Origin: Thamnaconus septentrionalis
Taxonomy: Eukaryota; Chordata; Actinopteri; Tetraodontiformes; Monacanthidae
Assembly (NCBI GenBank): GCA_009823395.1
Contig: CM020512.1
Location: 5,709,405-5,773,404 of the forward strand
Reading direction: 5' to 3'
Length of the DNA: 64,000 bases
Part shown: one piece after another, positions 49,496 through 62,304 of the stretch
How the letters are laid out: each line of letters opens with the position of its first letter
How positions within the stretch are numbered: position 1 is the stretch's first letter
The notes under the pieces: model-generated
Seen by the model: only the letters and a program-made list of their open reading frames with translations
What the model was told of the DNA's origin: nothing
The model's database searches: none
Translations under genes and position numbers: made by a program

Positions 49496-51609
49496 AGAGG
49501 CCGACGGAATGGACAGTTTTTACCGTGAGCGGAGGCGGCTGGGGGCGGGGGGGACGGGGCTCGGGTTGGACGGAGGGGTAAAGTAGACGGGGTGGGGGAC
49601 GGGAGGGTCGGGGGAGAAGAGAGTGCAGTAAACGACTACCGCTGTAAAATGGCTGTGTGTTGGACTGAATTGACCCCATGACGTGGATGTGGGCAGCCTT
49701 GATTGGAGAGGGCGGGAAGGTGGGTGGACGAGGGTACAGGGAGCTTCTTCTTTTTATGATTTTTTTTTTTTTTCCTTTTTGAAATGAAATGCCACCACCG
49801 GGCTCTTCACGGCAACTTCAAGCCATCTAGTCAGAACCATCTAAGGATCTTGTCTGGCTGGTGACAGTTGCTCGTGCGACGACCCGTCTGTGGTCGAAGC
49901 ATCATGAAGGAGAAGGATCCAGACCGTAGGCACCGACCCAGGCAGACGAGTAATACTGCGGATCAGCTGCAAAGTTCCTGAAGAGCCCCGAGTCAACCTG
50001 AAATCAACAGCACGCCGCTGTGGAGGCGTTCGCTTTAAGCAGATTTTTTTTTTTTTTTTGGAGATTGATCAGCTCAGAGTCGATTTAGCAAACAGGGAGG
50101 CGTTTTTCCTGCTGTAGGGTAGCTTGAGCCTGCGGTGATGAATGAGCGCTGATCAGACCTCACGCCAGGCTAAACACAGAGTTCCACTCTGAACTCTCCA
50201 TTTGGCTTTTTAAAACACAAGCGCTCCCTCAGCGGATTTCGGCGTGGACGCACAGAACAGGGGTTTGTTTCAGAGTGGATGTGGAGGACACTTTGGTGTC
50301 CGCAGAGCAGCGCCGTCGAGGTTTGATTGCAGTGGAGCAGCGCCGGCTGTGCGCCGGGTTAATGTGCGTGATTCCGTTTGAAAAACCTCTGACTAGATGC
50401 GGTGAGTGTGTCTGGCTGACGGCGTTCCTGACGAAGCTACAGCTTCCTGCTCCCCCTCACTACCCTCCACCGGCCCGTCCTGCTCCACAGGGCTGCCGAC
50501 TGCTGGTGCTCATCTTCCCCTGGTTCTAGACCAGGACCAAGAAATAAGGAGAGGATTGTTCCAAGTTGCACACAGCCAATAATCTTGTATGTGCGTGCAT
50601 GTGAGTGTGTGTGCAGGCCAGGTCACGTGCAACAATAATCAGAAGCCGTTGTGTGAAAAGAGGAAGTGTGCCTGGAATATGTGGCGTTCTCCACCAGGAA
50701 CACGCATTCTTGCCTTCGTGGATGAACTGTCGCCACCGAGAAACAAACACCACACTTTTCGTGATCTTCAACAGAAAATATCGCCCAGCGCAACGGCAGA
50801 ATTGTCAGGTTGGGCCGCTGCAGACACACTGCTAACAAACGCCTTTTTAAAAACCTCTCTGATTGATGTTAAGGATTCAAACCAGCAACCTTCCCTGACT
50901 CTTCTGCACGTTGCTGGCCGTGGCTGTCCAGCACACCCACTTCCAGTGTGGCGCCCTCCTTTTCCTTCTCCTGGTCTACCACGGGAGGAGCCCGTTCCAG
51001 AAACTAGTCTTGTGCTGTTGTTGTTTTTTTTTTATATTTTAATTTTTCTTGCTTTAAAAAAAAAACAAACAAACAAAAAAGATAAGGAAGTCATGTCATC
51101 TTTCAGTATTTAAAATAGGAGGTGGAAGATTCAGAGGGGGAGGGGGGATTGTGTCGTTGCTTTTTTGGTTCTTCTTTTCATGTGCTTTACCTGAATGGCT
51201 GTGATGATTCCCGTCAATCATCCCCAGCCACATGCTGTTGTTAGGCAGTCAGGAGAAAGGCTGGCCCCTCGGCTGCCTGTCTAGAGCGTCGCCAAGGGCC
51301 GCGTACCTGCAGGTTCTGTTTTTATCTTTGTTTGTTTGGAACACAGACTTGGCTGAAAAGACGAAAGGAAAAAAAAAAAATTCTAGTCTCTTGATGTACA
51401 AATCGGTTTTAATTCCCACCCTTTTTATTGTTTTTGTTTTTAAATCCTGCTCTTGGATGCTGAAACGGTGACGTCAACAAATGAACGGGAAAACAAAAGC
51501 TGTATGCAAGTCTGTAAATATGAAAGTGGGTTTTGTTCATACTAGACAATTACACACGCACAGGACTGGAAACTGTATTTGTAAACTAGCTTTTGGTTTG
51601 TGTAATAAA
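49496..51609 (+). other. rhoa: rhoa 3' UTR
   Basis: About 2.1 kb after the rhoa stop with no coding frame of note. It contains T-rich tracts near 49765 and 50045, an A-rich patch near 51060, and a polyadenylation signal AATAAA at 51604-51609, where the sequence context changes. Mammalian RHOA also has a long 3' UTR. Confidence 0.7.
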
Positions 51610-51619
51610 TTACTTTCTA

Positions 51620-54290
51620 TAACACCCAGCTTCTATTCATTGTGGTCTTGGGGGACGATGGGAATGAGCTCTTAAGTTCAATCAATGCACATGAAGTAAC
51701 AAATTCTTTAAGAGGAGAGGATTCATGACCTGGGGCCTTAATTCATTAGCGGCTCCAGTCTTCTACCTCCAGTCTTCTACATACTATAGAAACTAATTAA
51801 GCACATGTGGAAATGAGATGGGGGGGGGCAGCCGAGACTTGAGTCCTTGATTCCAGTAGCGTAGCATCACATTATTAAACCAACTGTCCTGCCTCTGGGA
51901 AATAGCATATTTAACCCTTTGTTTACAGCATACTGATAAAACCTGGTAGTTTGTTGGACTTTCCACATTTAAAAGAGAATTCAAACAAGGGGTTAACTAG
52001 CTGGGGAGAGTTGTCAATCACATTTGTAGGTGATTGACCAAATATCAGTGGAGATTTCCATTGTTAAGATATAAATATAATATATACATACATATATATA
52101 GACCGATGTAAAGTATTTGACAGTTTGGGATGTTGAAATATCAAAGTTTCTGTATGTAAGTTGACAAAACAAGTATCTCTGCATGCCAGTGATTATAGTA
52201 AAATGATTCCAACTCCGTATTGCTGTGTTACAACAATTAGTAGCCATTGGTCTACAAAATACCAGATATTGGTGTAAAATATGAACTGGCGGGTGTCACA
52301 TTTAAACTGTTCATGGATCAGGACGAGCCGATCACGAACACAAACTAGTGGAGCTCTCAGGATTCCTCAACCTTCTCTGGGTCCCTCAGTGCTCTCACCA
52401 CATGACTGCAGGAACGACTGTGCATCATCTTTTTTCTCCTGCACCAAATGTACAAAGTGTTGCTCGGGGCTTGCTTTCCCACGAGTGAGCAGCTGATCGT
52501 TCCCTGCAACTGTGGATCCTCTCCACCCCTGCCCTCGTCTTGTTGGGAACGTGGCGAAACCGTGAGGGCTCTGCCGGCGTTGCTGCAGAGGGGAGCGGAG
52601 TGCGTGGGATGCTGAGGTGAGGCGTTTTCAGCCTGTGTGGGATGATGCCGGATGCTGCAGGACTTGATACTGTTGCAACAAGGCCGGCCGCTCCGAGCAG
52701 CAGCAGCAGCAGCAGCAGTTGTGTAAGGCGTCAAGGAGGTGTGTGGAGATCCGAGAATAAAGTGGACAAGTGTGGGCGCGGGATGCTGCTCACAAATGCT
52801 CAGTGCCATTTAGCAATTGCTCACATCCGACTCTGAGGTGCAACACGCATCACCCCCTAACCCCCAGGCCCTCCCCATCCCCCATTTAGGAAAGACATCT
52901 ACACTGAATCAGACTCACAATACTTGTCTTGATGTATAGTACAGTACTTCAAAAACAGTACTATAATTGCAACCAACATCCTGAACTCTGACGGGGGTTA
53001 AGCACGGCCTTGTGTTTGTCTAAATGTGTCTAAATGTGTTTCTGTCTGCATGCATAAATATATGTTGTGTCTAAATGTTGGAACCTGTACCGAACCGTAC
53101 TGAAAAGAAATTCCACCAGCTTGGCTGTGTGGTCATGAAAGAGTCAGAATCAGAATCAGAAACTACCCCAAACTACTGAAACGACTTTGCATGAAAGTGT
53201 TTGGAATCTTTTCAAAGACGCACCAGCTGAACCAGAGGAGACCTGCAAGTGCGCCGACATTCCTCGAGTTCCGACGACGGTGAATCTTTTTTTTTTGTCT
53301 TTTCCACTGCGCGCGTTTCGGATCACAACTGCAGTTTCCACCTCATTACGTAAGGGAGGAGCAAACTTTTGGGAGTTGCAGCTTGACAGCTGTGCAGTTA
53401 TGCAAAAGGTGGGGGGTGGAGGAGGATCTAAGCTGGTGTGGAAAAATTAAAGGATGGACGGGAGACACGAGCCGGACTCCCCTCAAAAGTGATTTCACGA
53501 GGCGCAGTGGGTGGATTTGAGAGGCAGCGAGAACACAGCTCGAGCCTCTCTGCTTCTGAAATGAAGCCTTTTTGCAGAGACGAGAGCATCGGCCAAGAGA
53601 AAATGACTGAGAGCCACAGAGCTGCACCGTGATGCACGATGCAGGCATGCAAAGAGGCAATGAAAAGATTTAAAATAACACCATTGTAACTAAATGCGGA
53701 GAGGTAACCAAAAAAAATCACTGTTGTCCTTGTCCACCCTTGACTTCTTTCATCTGCTCCTCCTCCACTTTGTGATGTCACAAAGGGTACCAGTTAAATT
53801 CAAGCTATCACTATCATTATTGCTACTTTCTACCAAGTGTTAGTCCTGCCCTCTGGATTGACCTTGCTTTAGTTTCCGCCTCCAAAAACTGAACGATGAA
53901 AACAAAGCATTTGTTGTAGCAGGAAGTTAAAAAAAAAAACTTTTTTTTTCTTCCTGAGGCTAAAAACAGCAGGTTAAATGTGCTGTTTTTCTAGAGAAGA
54001 TCTTGAGAGTCTGTTACGCAAGGCTGCTCAACTGGAACCTGGGATGGAAAATAAAGATCTAAAAATGGGTATATGGGAACTTTTCTTAAGCTGACATTTT
54101 CCACTGTATTGTAGCCCACAACACTTCCAACAACTGAAGGCCATACTTTGCCCCTGTAGGTCTGGCAACGCCCGTGGTCGGCGTGGTTTATACAGATTCA
54201 CCTTACTGATTTGGCAACTTGTTGGCTTGACAGAGACTACACTTAACAATGATATCACTCCATCGAGGCATATTGTTATGGCTGGCCGTT
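51620..54290. other. Intergenic DNA downstream of rhoa
   Basis: Mixed unique DNA with a short CAG run (about 52698-52719), an AT-rich stretch near 52065-52100 and a G run near 51820. Minus-strand frames (52357-52809 and 53428-53781) lack recognisable domains. I see no supported gene, although untranslated exons of a minus-strand gene starting near 54620 could lie here. Confidence 0.45.
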
Positions 54291-54619
54291 ACGGCTCATG
54301 ACTTATTTAAGAGGTTTGCTCGTGTCCACAACATGGCTACTTGGTTTAGCAGCAGGAGGGAAATGACTGCTGCATGAGACGTGAAACCGCTGCTCAAATG
54401 ACGAGGGAGGAAGCCCGTCACCTCCTGCTCCACCCTAAAATCTGGTGGCCGGGCTTCGTCTCCTGTGGTGCAACACTTTAAGCGGGGTGGAGTGAGAGCC
54501 GCAGAGCCGCTGCTGGGCTGAGAGTGACGGGCCGGCTGAGTCTCTCCCGCTCCCCCGGCTCTAGTTAACCCTATCGCGGCGGAGGCGCCGCGGCAGCCTG
54601 ACTGCCGACCGGAGGAGGA

Positions 54620-54820
54620 GTGCAGCTCGACGCGGCTCAACCACCCGCTTTATATACCAGCCTATTTTTAGCCCGTCGCAAGCGCAACTATATTTAACCA
54701 ATATGAACTCATCGTCCGTCCGAGTCCTCCAATGGGGTGCGAAGTAAGAGAAACACAGTCGTCTAATGGGAGCCGGCGACCGGCGAGGAGTGGGCGGGGC
54801 CTTGCGACAACCAATCATCT
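54620..54820 (-). promoter_or_regulatory. TATA promoter with MEF2-type sites, probably minus-strand
   Basis: Read on the minus strand: GC box (GGGCGGGG at 54792-54799), inverted CCAAT boxes (54811-54815, 54729-54733, 54698-54702), two MEF2-type elements (54688-54697 as CTATATTTAA and 54662-54671 as CTATTTTTAG on +), and a TATATAAAG at 54656-54648. A start near 54620 would be at the expected distance, inside CpG-rich sequence. MEF2 plus TATA suggests a muscle- or activity-regulated gene. No coding exon for it was recognised, so the target is unknown. Confidence 0.45.
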
Positions 54821-54891
54821 TGAGCGGAGCAGGCCGCTCGCAAGGCATTCAGGGGCGGCAGAGGAAAAAAAGGAAAAAAATAGAGGGAGCG

Positions 54892-54924
54892 ATGTCTCAC
54901 TCTGACGCGTTTTTAGACGAGTCC
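54892..54924 (+). other. Possible first coding exon, MSHSDAFLDES then a splice donor
   Basis: An ATG in GGGAGCGATG context opens an 11-codon frame ending at a GTGAGC donor (54925). It is about 80 bp downstream of GC and CCAAT boxes, so the block could be a bidirectional promoter. No matching next exon was found and the peptide is not recognised. It may be chance. Confidence 0.2.
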
Positions 54925-56500
54925 GTGAGCCTTTCCATCTTCTCACTGAATGTCTTTCCCAAAGGCATGTTCCGGGTTGAGACAATTGTTCGCATTGTCT
55001 TTGCAGCTATCTGATTAGCTGTCACGCCCAGCTGTTTCTGTGTAGCACACTAGCTTGGCTTGTTCAGACCCATGTGTTGAAATCTTGCTCAACCATTTTG
55101 CTAACCTTCAATAGATTATACATTTTCAGTTTGTTTATAGGCACCCTTTTAGTTTCATTCTTCCTATAGCTGCTTTTTAGAGCCCCAGAAGAATATGAAG
55201 AAGTAAACATTATGTTTCACATGTACTTTTTCCAATCATGTAAATGTGCTCTTCACTCGATGGGTATGTGGTAGGAAATAAGAAAAAACTATTGAAGTGA
55301 ATATTCCCACGAGTATTTAAGGTTTATTTTTTAATTAAACTCAGTGGTTGAGCTTCCAATTTTGGGCCAAGTAGATATGATGTTTGTAAAGACATGTGCC
55401 AGGAAAAACATCAACTTCAGCTATCTCCCATAAATAAAGGCATTTACTACCGATTTTATCAGGTAAATATAACCACAAAAAGTGGTGTAGCACTCTAAAA
55501 TATAGAATACAACAAAGTGAAGCACCGTTTCAAATGTTTAAATCCACCTGATAACATTGGCCATCTGCTGTCTTTTTTTTTTCATTTGATTTTTTTTTTT
55601 TTGCTGCATTGCTGAACAAATAACTCTGGCTAACTGGGCAATTGACATTGCCCATTGACACATGCCATTGGCTTAAACAATTTAATCTAGTTGAATGGGC
55701 TCTCAGTTACCCAATTAGCTTGGCGAGCCCAGGTGTAATGAGAGAGAAAACACAACTTTGGGTTTCTAAGCTGTGACTGAGAAATGTGATTTCATCTTCT
55801 AGGCATAAACAAGGAGCCAGAAGATTTGGATTCATTCAAGTGGTGTTATTTGATTGTTTTCGTTCAGGCCAAAAGGATCAGTGCTGATATATTGAGGCTG
55901 CCATTCCATTGTGAGTTTCACACTGATCCAAAAAATGCTTTTTGGTGTCGATCTGCACCACATTGTGTGTGACAGTGATAATGTTATGACACAGAGAGAA
56001 AAAGTTGGCACCATAGTACAAAGAGGGAGAAAGTCAGGTGCAACAAATGGTCCAATGAAGAAGAACTGTAGCACAAACGACTATAAACTTGAATATGTAC
56101 TTCCAGGAATTCTCAGTCACAAAAAGCTAACCAACGGAAAAAAATTATAAGAGATCATATGTGAACTGTTGCGCACAGGACCAATAAAGAAGTGAACAAA
56201 CAAAATGGAATAACTTGTTTTTGCGGGATGGACAGAATGAGGAAGCGGCAGACACTTGGCACTTCCTGTCTAACTTAAGACAGAAGGCTTGTGGGTAGAC
56301 TCAGGATTGTGTCATAATGTAGACAAGGGATCCTCACAACGGGGGTGTGACTAGATTTTTAAAAATTTCAGCCCTTGTTGACTTGGTGCCTGCTGCATCG
56401 TCAGCGCTGCGGAAAGAGGGAAGAATACCCTGCGACGCATCCTTCCTGTGGACGATCTTTGAGGATGACTTGGGAGTGATGGGGCTGTGTTGAGTCTATG

Positions 56501-56502
<2 letters not shown>

Positions 56503-56556
<54 letters not shown>
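56503..56556. repeat. (GT)n microsatellite
   Basis: A perfect run of about 27 units; the His/Thr frames on the minus strand derive from it. Confidence 0.97.
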
Positions 56557-56557
<1 letters not shown>

Positions 56558-56868
56558 CTTTTTGTTTGTTTTGACATTGGAGTAAGGCCGTGACAAAGGC
56601 TGGTCGGTCGGAGTCTGTGAGTCATCCATACACCCACCTATTCCGTTGTTTCCCAAAGTTTTATTTTTAGTTAGTCCGCACCGAAACACACGGCCCATGT
56701 GACCTATCAGTCCTCGTTTCTCTAATGGGACCGCTGTTCATAGTTTCCATTGCATATTTCTTTGTAAAGGGAACATAAAATACTGCTGACCACTACCACT
56801 TTCCCACGAAAGAAAGAAAACCAAAATTTTAACTTTTCAATCTTGAGATAATCTTACTTTTATCATAA

Positions 56869-56870
<2 letters not shown>

Positions 56871-56926
<56 letters not shown>
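56871..56926. repeat. (ATT)n microsatellite
   Basis: A perfect trinucleotide run of about 18 units, followed 25 bp later by a C run. Confidence 0.97.
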
Positions 56927-56928
<2 letters not shown>

Positions 56929-57639
56929 CTGTAACACTTCATTACTGACAGCAGCCCCCCCCCCGCCTTGCGCGCTCCTGGCAGCCGCGCCCCCATACAA
57001 AGGGTTCCAACACATGACTCGGGGAGCGCGCAGCAGTGTGAAACACGCACAGCCAGTGAGGGAGTCACCCCACCCTGTCATCAACTCCAACACGTCAAGT
57101 TAAAAATTCAAACGGCCCGAGGACATAATGTGATTGGTCAGATTCAAACCCAGACATCTGATTTTTGAAGGTCATTACGAAAATTTCAAAACTATACAAT
57201 AAATTATGCCAAAGGAGAAGGTTAACTTGAATCAAACTTTCAGTTAAAGCCAAATGTTCATTCATATTTATGCTAATAATTACTCTTCAGTTTTCCATAA
57301 TGCGTCATTTCGTGGTCGTTATTATTGTTATTATGATAATACATAATTAATTCAAACAATTACAGGTATACTTATTTTTGGGAAACAAAAACTAACACAT
57401 TTCGCGTACTCCAATTTTTACTTTATCTCACACTGGCCTCTAGCGGTGATAGGCTGTAAGTACATCATACATGATTTGAAGACAATTTCCCTCAAGTTAT
57501 TTGCCACTGTGTTAATACGCATCGTTATGTTCTTCTCCTGTTATCTGAGAATGTGGGGGTTTTGTGAGGAAAAATACGATTACGACTGTGCAAGGTCACG
57601 TTTCGTGTACATGCTCTATCCTTCAGAAATGTTGCGCGA

Positions 57640-57782
57640 TTTGAAGTGAACGCGAGAGCTTTGAGCTGAGGCGCGAGCTACGGGAAGAAACACAAGATGG
57701 CAGCAGACTGCTGCTTGAGAAATGGCGCGAACCTGACAGAACTGCCCGTCAGTCGTTTATGAAAAAGTCACGTTACAATATG
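57640..57782 (+). other. Possible 5' exon ending in a splice donor
   Basis: A CpG-containing segment in AT-rich DNA, with a Kozak-like ACAAGATGG start (22-codon frame ending in TGA at about 57759-57761) and a second overlapping ATG at 57759 that reads MKKSRYNM up to a GTAAGA donor at 57783. It could be an untranslated or short first exon of the downstream gene. No downstream partner was found. Confidence 0.2.
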
Positions 57783-57789
57783 GTAAGAC

Positions 57790-59990
57790 TGTTTGTTCGT
57801 TAAATTCTTTTCTCGTTTGGGCATTTTCAGTAAACTTCACGTTTCTCAGTTTTCAAATTAAATAAAAACAATACATTTAAATTGAAATGTCAAAATGCAG
57901 TATAGTAAAATTAGCTTTAAAGCTAATTATCTGAGAATTAATTTTACGTTTGATATTAGTTGACACTTTAGCATTTTTTGGCGTTAATTTATCAATTTAA
58001 ATTTGAACAATTAACTTTCAATATCTGAGGTTGAATTTTAGAAGTTATCAAATTTTTTTTCAGAATTTTCACCTGTTGACTGCTCGTGTATGCTTTGTTT
58101 TATTTGTCCAAAATATTGTAGCCAGATACTCCGCATCCTCGCTATATTATTTTTCAAATCTTTTTGCCTCGACTCGAGTGATGCATGATTACTATCCAAA
58201 AACGTTTTTCATCTCGAAAAACAAGCACATTTAGCTCTGTATTTACAGGCTCTGTACACTGGATGAGTGGTCATTTGCCGTGGAGAGGTATATTCTCCTT
58301 CGTGACATTACAAAGGGTTGATTTGCAGGATTGTGTGTTTTGGCTTTACCTTTAAATTACCGTCAATGTAATTTCATGAAAATTTAAGCCATCTCATTTT
58401 TCAGTAGTCTCATTGTCATGTGAACAAGAGAGACCCTAAATGTATTCTCGAGACAAATACAACATTTCAGTGTAAGCATTTGAATTCGATCACCACGAGT
58501 ATCATATGTTTGTTTTTTAAACACTGGCGCTTTCTATTAGTTCCATATGATGATGTGAACTTCAATGAACGACATCACACAGAACAACACTCAATAGCTT
58601 CTCATTCAGCACACACACAGTGAGTGTGCATGAGTTGATGGCTGTGTGTGTGTGTGTGAAACCGCAGCGGTGCGATCTGAGGCCAGTAATGATCCCCACC
58701 AACCAGAACTCGCACGCTAATTGACTAATTGAGGTCACACTAGGAGAGAAATCAGAGGCTTTTTGTTTGGGCTTGCTGGGAGGTCATTACTTGTGATTAA
58801 CAGGCTGACTGATCAAAAAAGATTGGTAAAGTGCTTTTAATTATGCTCTTTTAATGACACAAGAGTCTCAGAGACCCTTGTTTGTCCTTTTTATCTCAGA
58901 CAAGTTATCAACCTGACTTTTTTCTAAAACGTCTGTTAGTTTATACATTACATGGTGCTCATGCGTGATCATCAGTGAACTTGTGTGTTTGCTTCTGTAT
59001 TGTAGCATGTGAAACCAAAAGGCTATATACCATTTATAAGAATACTGCCCATTATTTGTCAACTTGAAAGTATCTGGGTTCTCTGGCAGTTCATGCTCGC
59101 ATCACCGGATTATCCTGTTGGTAAAACCATGTACCGGCGTCTGCATCCGTGTGCTGTGGAAGCATTTGCTGAGCTTAATTAGGTGGTGTTTGATCAGATT
59201 CGCCCTTAACTCATTAAAAGGTGTACAAAGCTGTGTAAACAGCAGGTTACAGAAAACCTCACCATGTAATTAATCTGCAGGGTCATGGTTTGAAAAGGGT
59301 TTTGCAATAATTATACAATAGCAAACAAGCGTGGAAAATAAATCATTTACGCATGTAAAGTCCTCAGAGGGAGGATATACGTGTTCATTTGCACGCAACC
59401 TAAATTCATTATTTATCCCGCTGAGTGAATAAATTGTCCCCGCTAGCCTGCGATTGAACTTGAGCTTGTGAAAAATTCAGCCTCCGCTGCTTTACTCCTG
59501 TGAGCCGCAGCCGTCTAATGAAAATAACAGAGCGAGAATTTAAATAGAAAAAAAGGGAAGGGGCTGGGTTTTAATGATTGCATCTGGGTTGGGGAGCGAA
59601 AATGGAGAAAATAATGAGAAAAGAGGGCAGGAGGAGGGAGAGGGAGGGGAAGACTTGTCTCTTAATTGATTTTAAGATCGTTCTCATTCATTTTAATTCA
59701 CCTCATGGCCCCTGATTAGTCTACTTTTTTTCTCTACATGCACAAAGTCTGAGGGTTCCAAGCAGGAGTCTAATTATCAAGCTGTCTGTCTGCGAACAAT
59801 TTCTCTGATTGCAATCAAATCTCTCTATACATAATTGTTCTCTGGACCATTTTCTGAATTTCTTTTTCCTTTGTAAAACCAGGTCCTTAAAATCTGTTAT
59901 GATATATAATGTAGTTTAGTATAATATCTGATTAGCAGTAGCAGGGTGGGAGGAAAAAAAATGGTGTAAAGCAGGATTCTCTTTTCCACT
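57790..59990. other. AT-rich DNA upstream of the semaphorin-like exon
   Basis: No supported coding frame. A purine-rich patch lies near 59570-59660. A pyrimidine-rich stretch ending in GGCAG near 59999 might be the acceptor of a leader exon that continues to 60739. Confidence 0.4.
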
Positions 59991-60092
59991 TTTGGCAGGT
60001 TTTCCATGAGCGCGGAACAGTTGAGCGTTGCTGCATTGGTCCGTGTGCAGGATGGCCACAGTGATCTGGGATATTTTCTTCCTCCGCCTCCT

Positions 60093-60115
60093 GGAGAGAG
60101 AGAGAGAGACAGAGC

Positions 60116-60155
<40 letters not shown>

Positions 60156-60205
60156 CAGAGGGAGAGTGAGAAAGGAGTCACATGCAGAGAGAGGCAGGGA
60201 CGATA
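60093..60205. repeat. (GA)n-rich purine tract
   Basis: GA repeats with interruptions (GACAGAGCGGGAG and others), probably within the 5' leader of the downstream gene. The Glu/Arg frames across it are artefacts. Confidence 0.9.
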
Positions 60206-60633
60206 GACAGAGCAGAGGAGAGGAGAGCTGTCAAGCTTCGAGGAGGCAGCAGAAAGACGACTTACTTCATTCTTGGAAGACTCTCCAGCGCTGCAGCCGA
60301 CGCCGACACACACTCTGAAGGTTTACAAACAGGGACGCGGAGTGCTGAACTATCCTGAGGACCTGGGACAAGTCATCGCAGCTCACTGGGACTCTGGCAC
60401 TGTTTGGATTCAGCATCTGTGCCACTTGGACCTCAGATTGGATTTTAATTTTCAGCATTTTACGATTTTGTTTAATTTTTTTTCTTAGCAGTACGACACT
60501 GCGTGTGTGTCGGGATTCTAGCGCTGCAACCCGAAAACAAAGCAGTGAGATTGTGACTGAAGCTGAGCTGGTGCTCGTCAGACGCCTGATTCCTGCAGGA
60601 TTCGGCCAGAGGAGGAGCAGGAGGAGGAGGAGG

Positions 60634-60739
60634 ATGAGCGGCTCGGTGACGGCGGTGGTCCTGCTGGCTCTCCTGGGGTCCACCACCACCACAGGGGCCT
60701 GGAGAGCTTCTCAGCCCAGACTGCAGTTCACACACTCAG
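60634..60739 (+). CDS. First coding exon of a secreted protein, probably class 3 semaphorin (sema3f-like), partial
   Basis: The ATG at 60634 follows a GC-rich leader and opens a typical signal peptide (VTAVVLLALLGS, then TTTTGAW), continuing to PRLQFTHS and a CAG/GTGAGA donor at 60740 in phase 1. Class 3 semaphorin genes share this layout: signal peptide, a PRLxLSYK-like strand that opens the sema domain, and a phase-1 intron. The TGAW at the signal-peptide end also occurs in human SEMA3F. Human SEMA3F and SEMA3B lie in 3p21.31 with RHOA and TMEM115, which supports the call. An upstream in-frame ATG at 60505 would bury the signal peptide, so 60634 is preferred. Only 35 complete codons are visible; the rest lies beyond the window. 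Confidence 0.5.
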
Positions 60740-60821
60740 GTGAGAAAACACACCCTGTCACGTCTCCTTGCTTCTGTCCGTCCAGCCTTTAGCCGCTCTT
60801 CATGTCTGATGCATCTGTTGC

Positions 60822-60822
<1 letters not shown>

Positions 60823-60913
<91 letters not shown>
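60823..60913. repeat. Compound (CT)n(CA)n microsatellite
   Basis: A CT run switching to a CA run of about 30 units, about 80 bp inside the intron after the semaphorin-like exon. Confidence 0.96.
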
Positions 60914-60917
<4 letters not shown>

Positions 60918-62239
60918 AAACCTCAACCGCGAACCCACCTCTTTTTTGTTCCTGCTTATGTTCATACCAGCAAAATATTTTTCTTTCTGAAGCTACATTT
61001 CAGTGCCTCAATGTGTTGCTGCCCTCGTCTTCTTCAATATTGAATGAGCTGAGGCAGGTGGAGTTACACCACACCACGGTTTAAAGACAGGTGTAAGCTT
61101 ACATTCACAGTGAGGTCAACAGACAAGAGTTGTCAGGAAGATATTTGGTTAAACCTACTGTATCTCGGCTCTTTGTTTCTGTTCCCCCCCATAACTAGAA
61201 CATTTTCCGTCAAAGACAAGGCGACAGCAAAGTTCACCGTCTTTACATCTGAGGAATTAACATGGCAGATACATGTGACCTGCTGAAATATCGCACTATG
61301 CAAACACCTGGTGACAATTTGTGATATCAACAAAAAGAAAAAGACAAATGAAAACTTCAGGATAAATGGAAACTCGGGAGAAATGGAAGTTCAGTTCAGT
61401 TGAAAATTTTAACACTGCAGTCTGTGCACTGGAGTGCTCTAGTTGTTGGGTTTATTTTGATTATTTTTTTCATCTCCCTGCGACCTTTTCTCCTTTCTCA
61501 CTTCCTAATGCAGCGGAACCAAAACGCCTCCACACACCAGGTTTAGAAGTTGCTAAGCGTCCGTGTTTCCGAACCCCAGTCACTCAGTTTGTCTTTGCCA
61601 CTTGCAGTTTGTCACTTTCGCTCCACTGCAAATGATGTTGGCCACACACAGACTGATACGTCATTCCTATTCCTACTTCAGTGCAGCTGTAAAAATGACA
61701 CCTTATACCAACAAGACTGTTTTGAAAGTGCTGCATGTCCATGATGACATCAGGACACATATCACCACAATACCCTGAAAGTGATGATACTATTATTGCC
61801 CCAAGAATCAGTAGCAGTATAACTCTAACAGCTCATTTGCTGCCTTCTACACACATTCCATTTTAATATTAGCTGATGGATTTTTTTTTATGACACAAAC
61901 AATTCAGACTGATAAAAGAACATCGACAGGCTGCTTAATCGCCCTGGGATTCATTTTTTCCCCCTGACTGAATCAAATCTTGCGCTAGCATCTTTGCAGT
62001 TCGGCTTCACACCCGGGGACGTCGTCCCCATCACCGACGCCCCCTCGACACAGACGGGCCCTCGGGATGCGACATCAAGTGTCTCCGTCCGTTAGTTTTA
62101 GCTATGGCTCACAAAGGAAATAATTATCTGATGGCACTGATCCCAGATTCAGATCAAGCACCAGCTTAATTATTCCTTGGCCCCGGGCCCATGTGTCCAC
62201 CATGCTGGAAACCACGGACAGGTTACTGGGAAATCATTG

Positions 62240-62240
<1 letters not shown>

Positions 62241-62301
<61 letters not shown>
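62241..62301. repeat. (CA)n microsatellite
   Basis: A perfect CA run of about 30 units. Confidence 0.97.

Positions 62302-62304
<3 letters not shown>

Larger units (their letters stand above)
54930..57640. other. Intergenic or intronic AT-rich DNA
   Basis: Contains two simple repeats (GT at 56503-56556, ATT at 56871-56926) and no supported gene. Poly-T tracts occur near 55570-55600. Confidence 0.5.

Noticed and set aside
52357..53781. Minus-strand frames of 117-150 codons downstream of rhoa
   Set aside because: Low-complexity Ala run from a CAG repeat and otherwise motif-free sequence; kept only as possible untranslated exons of an orphan promoter.
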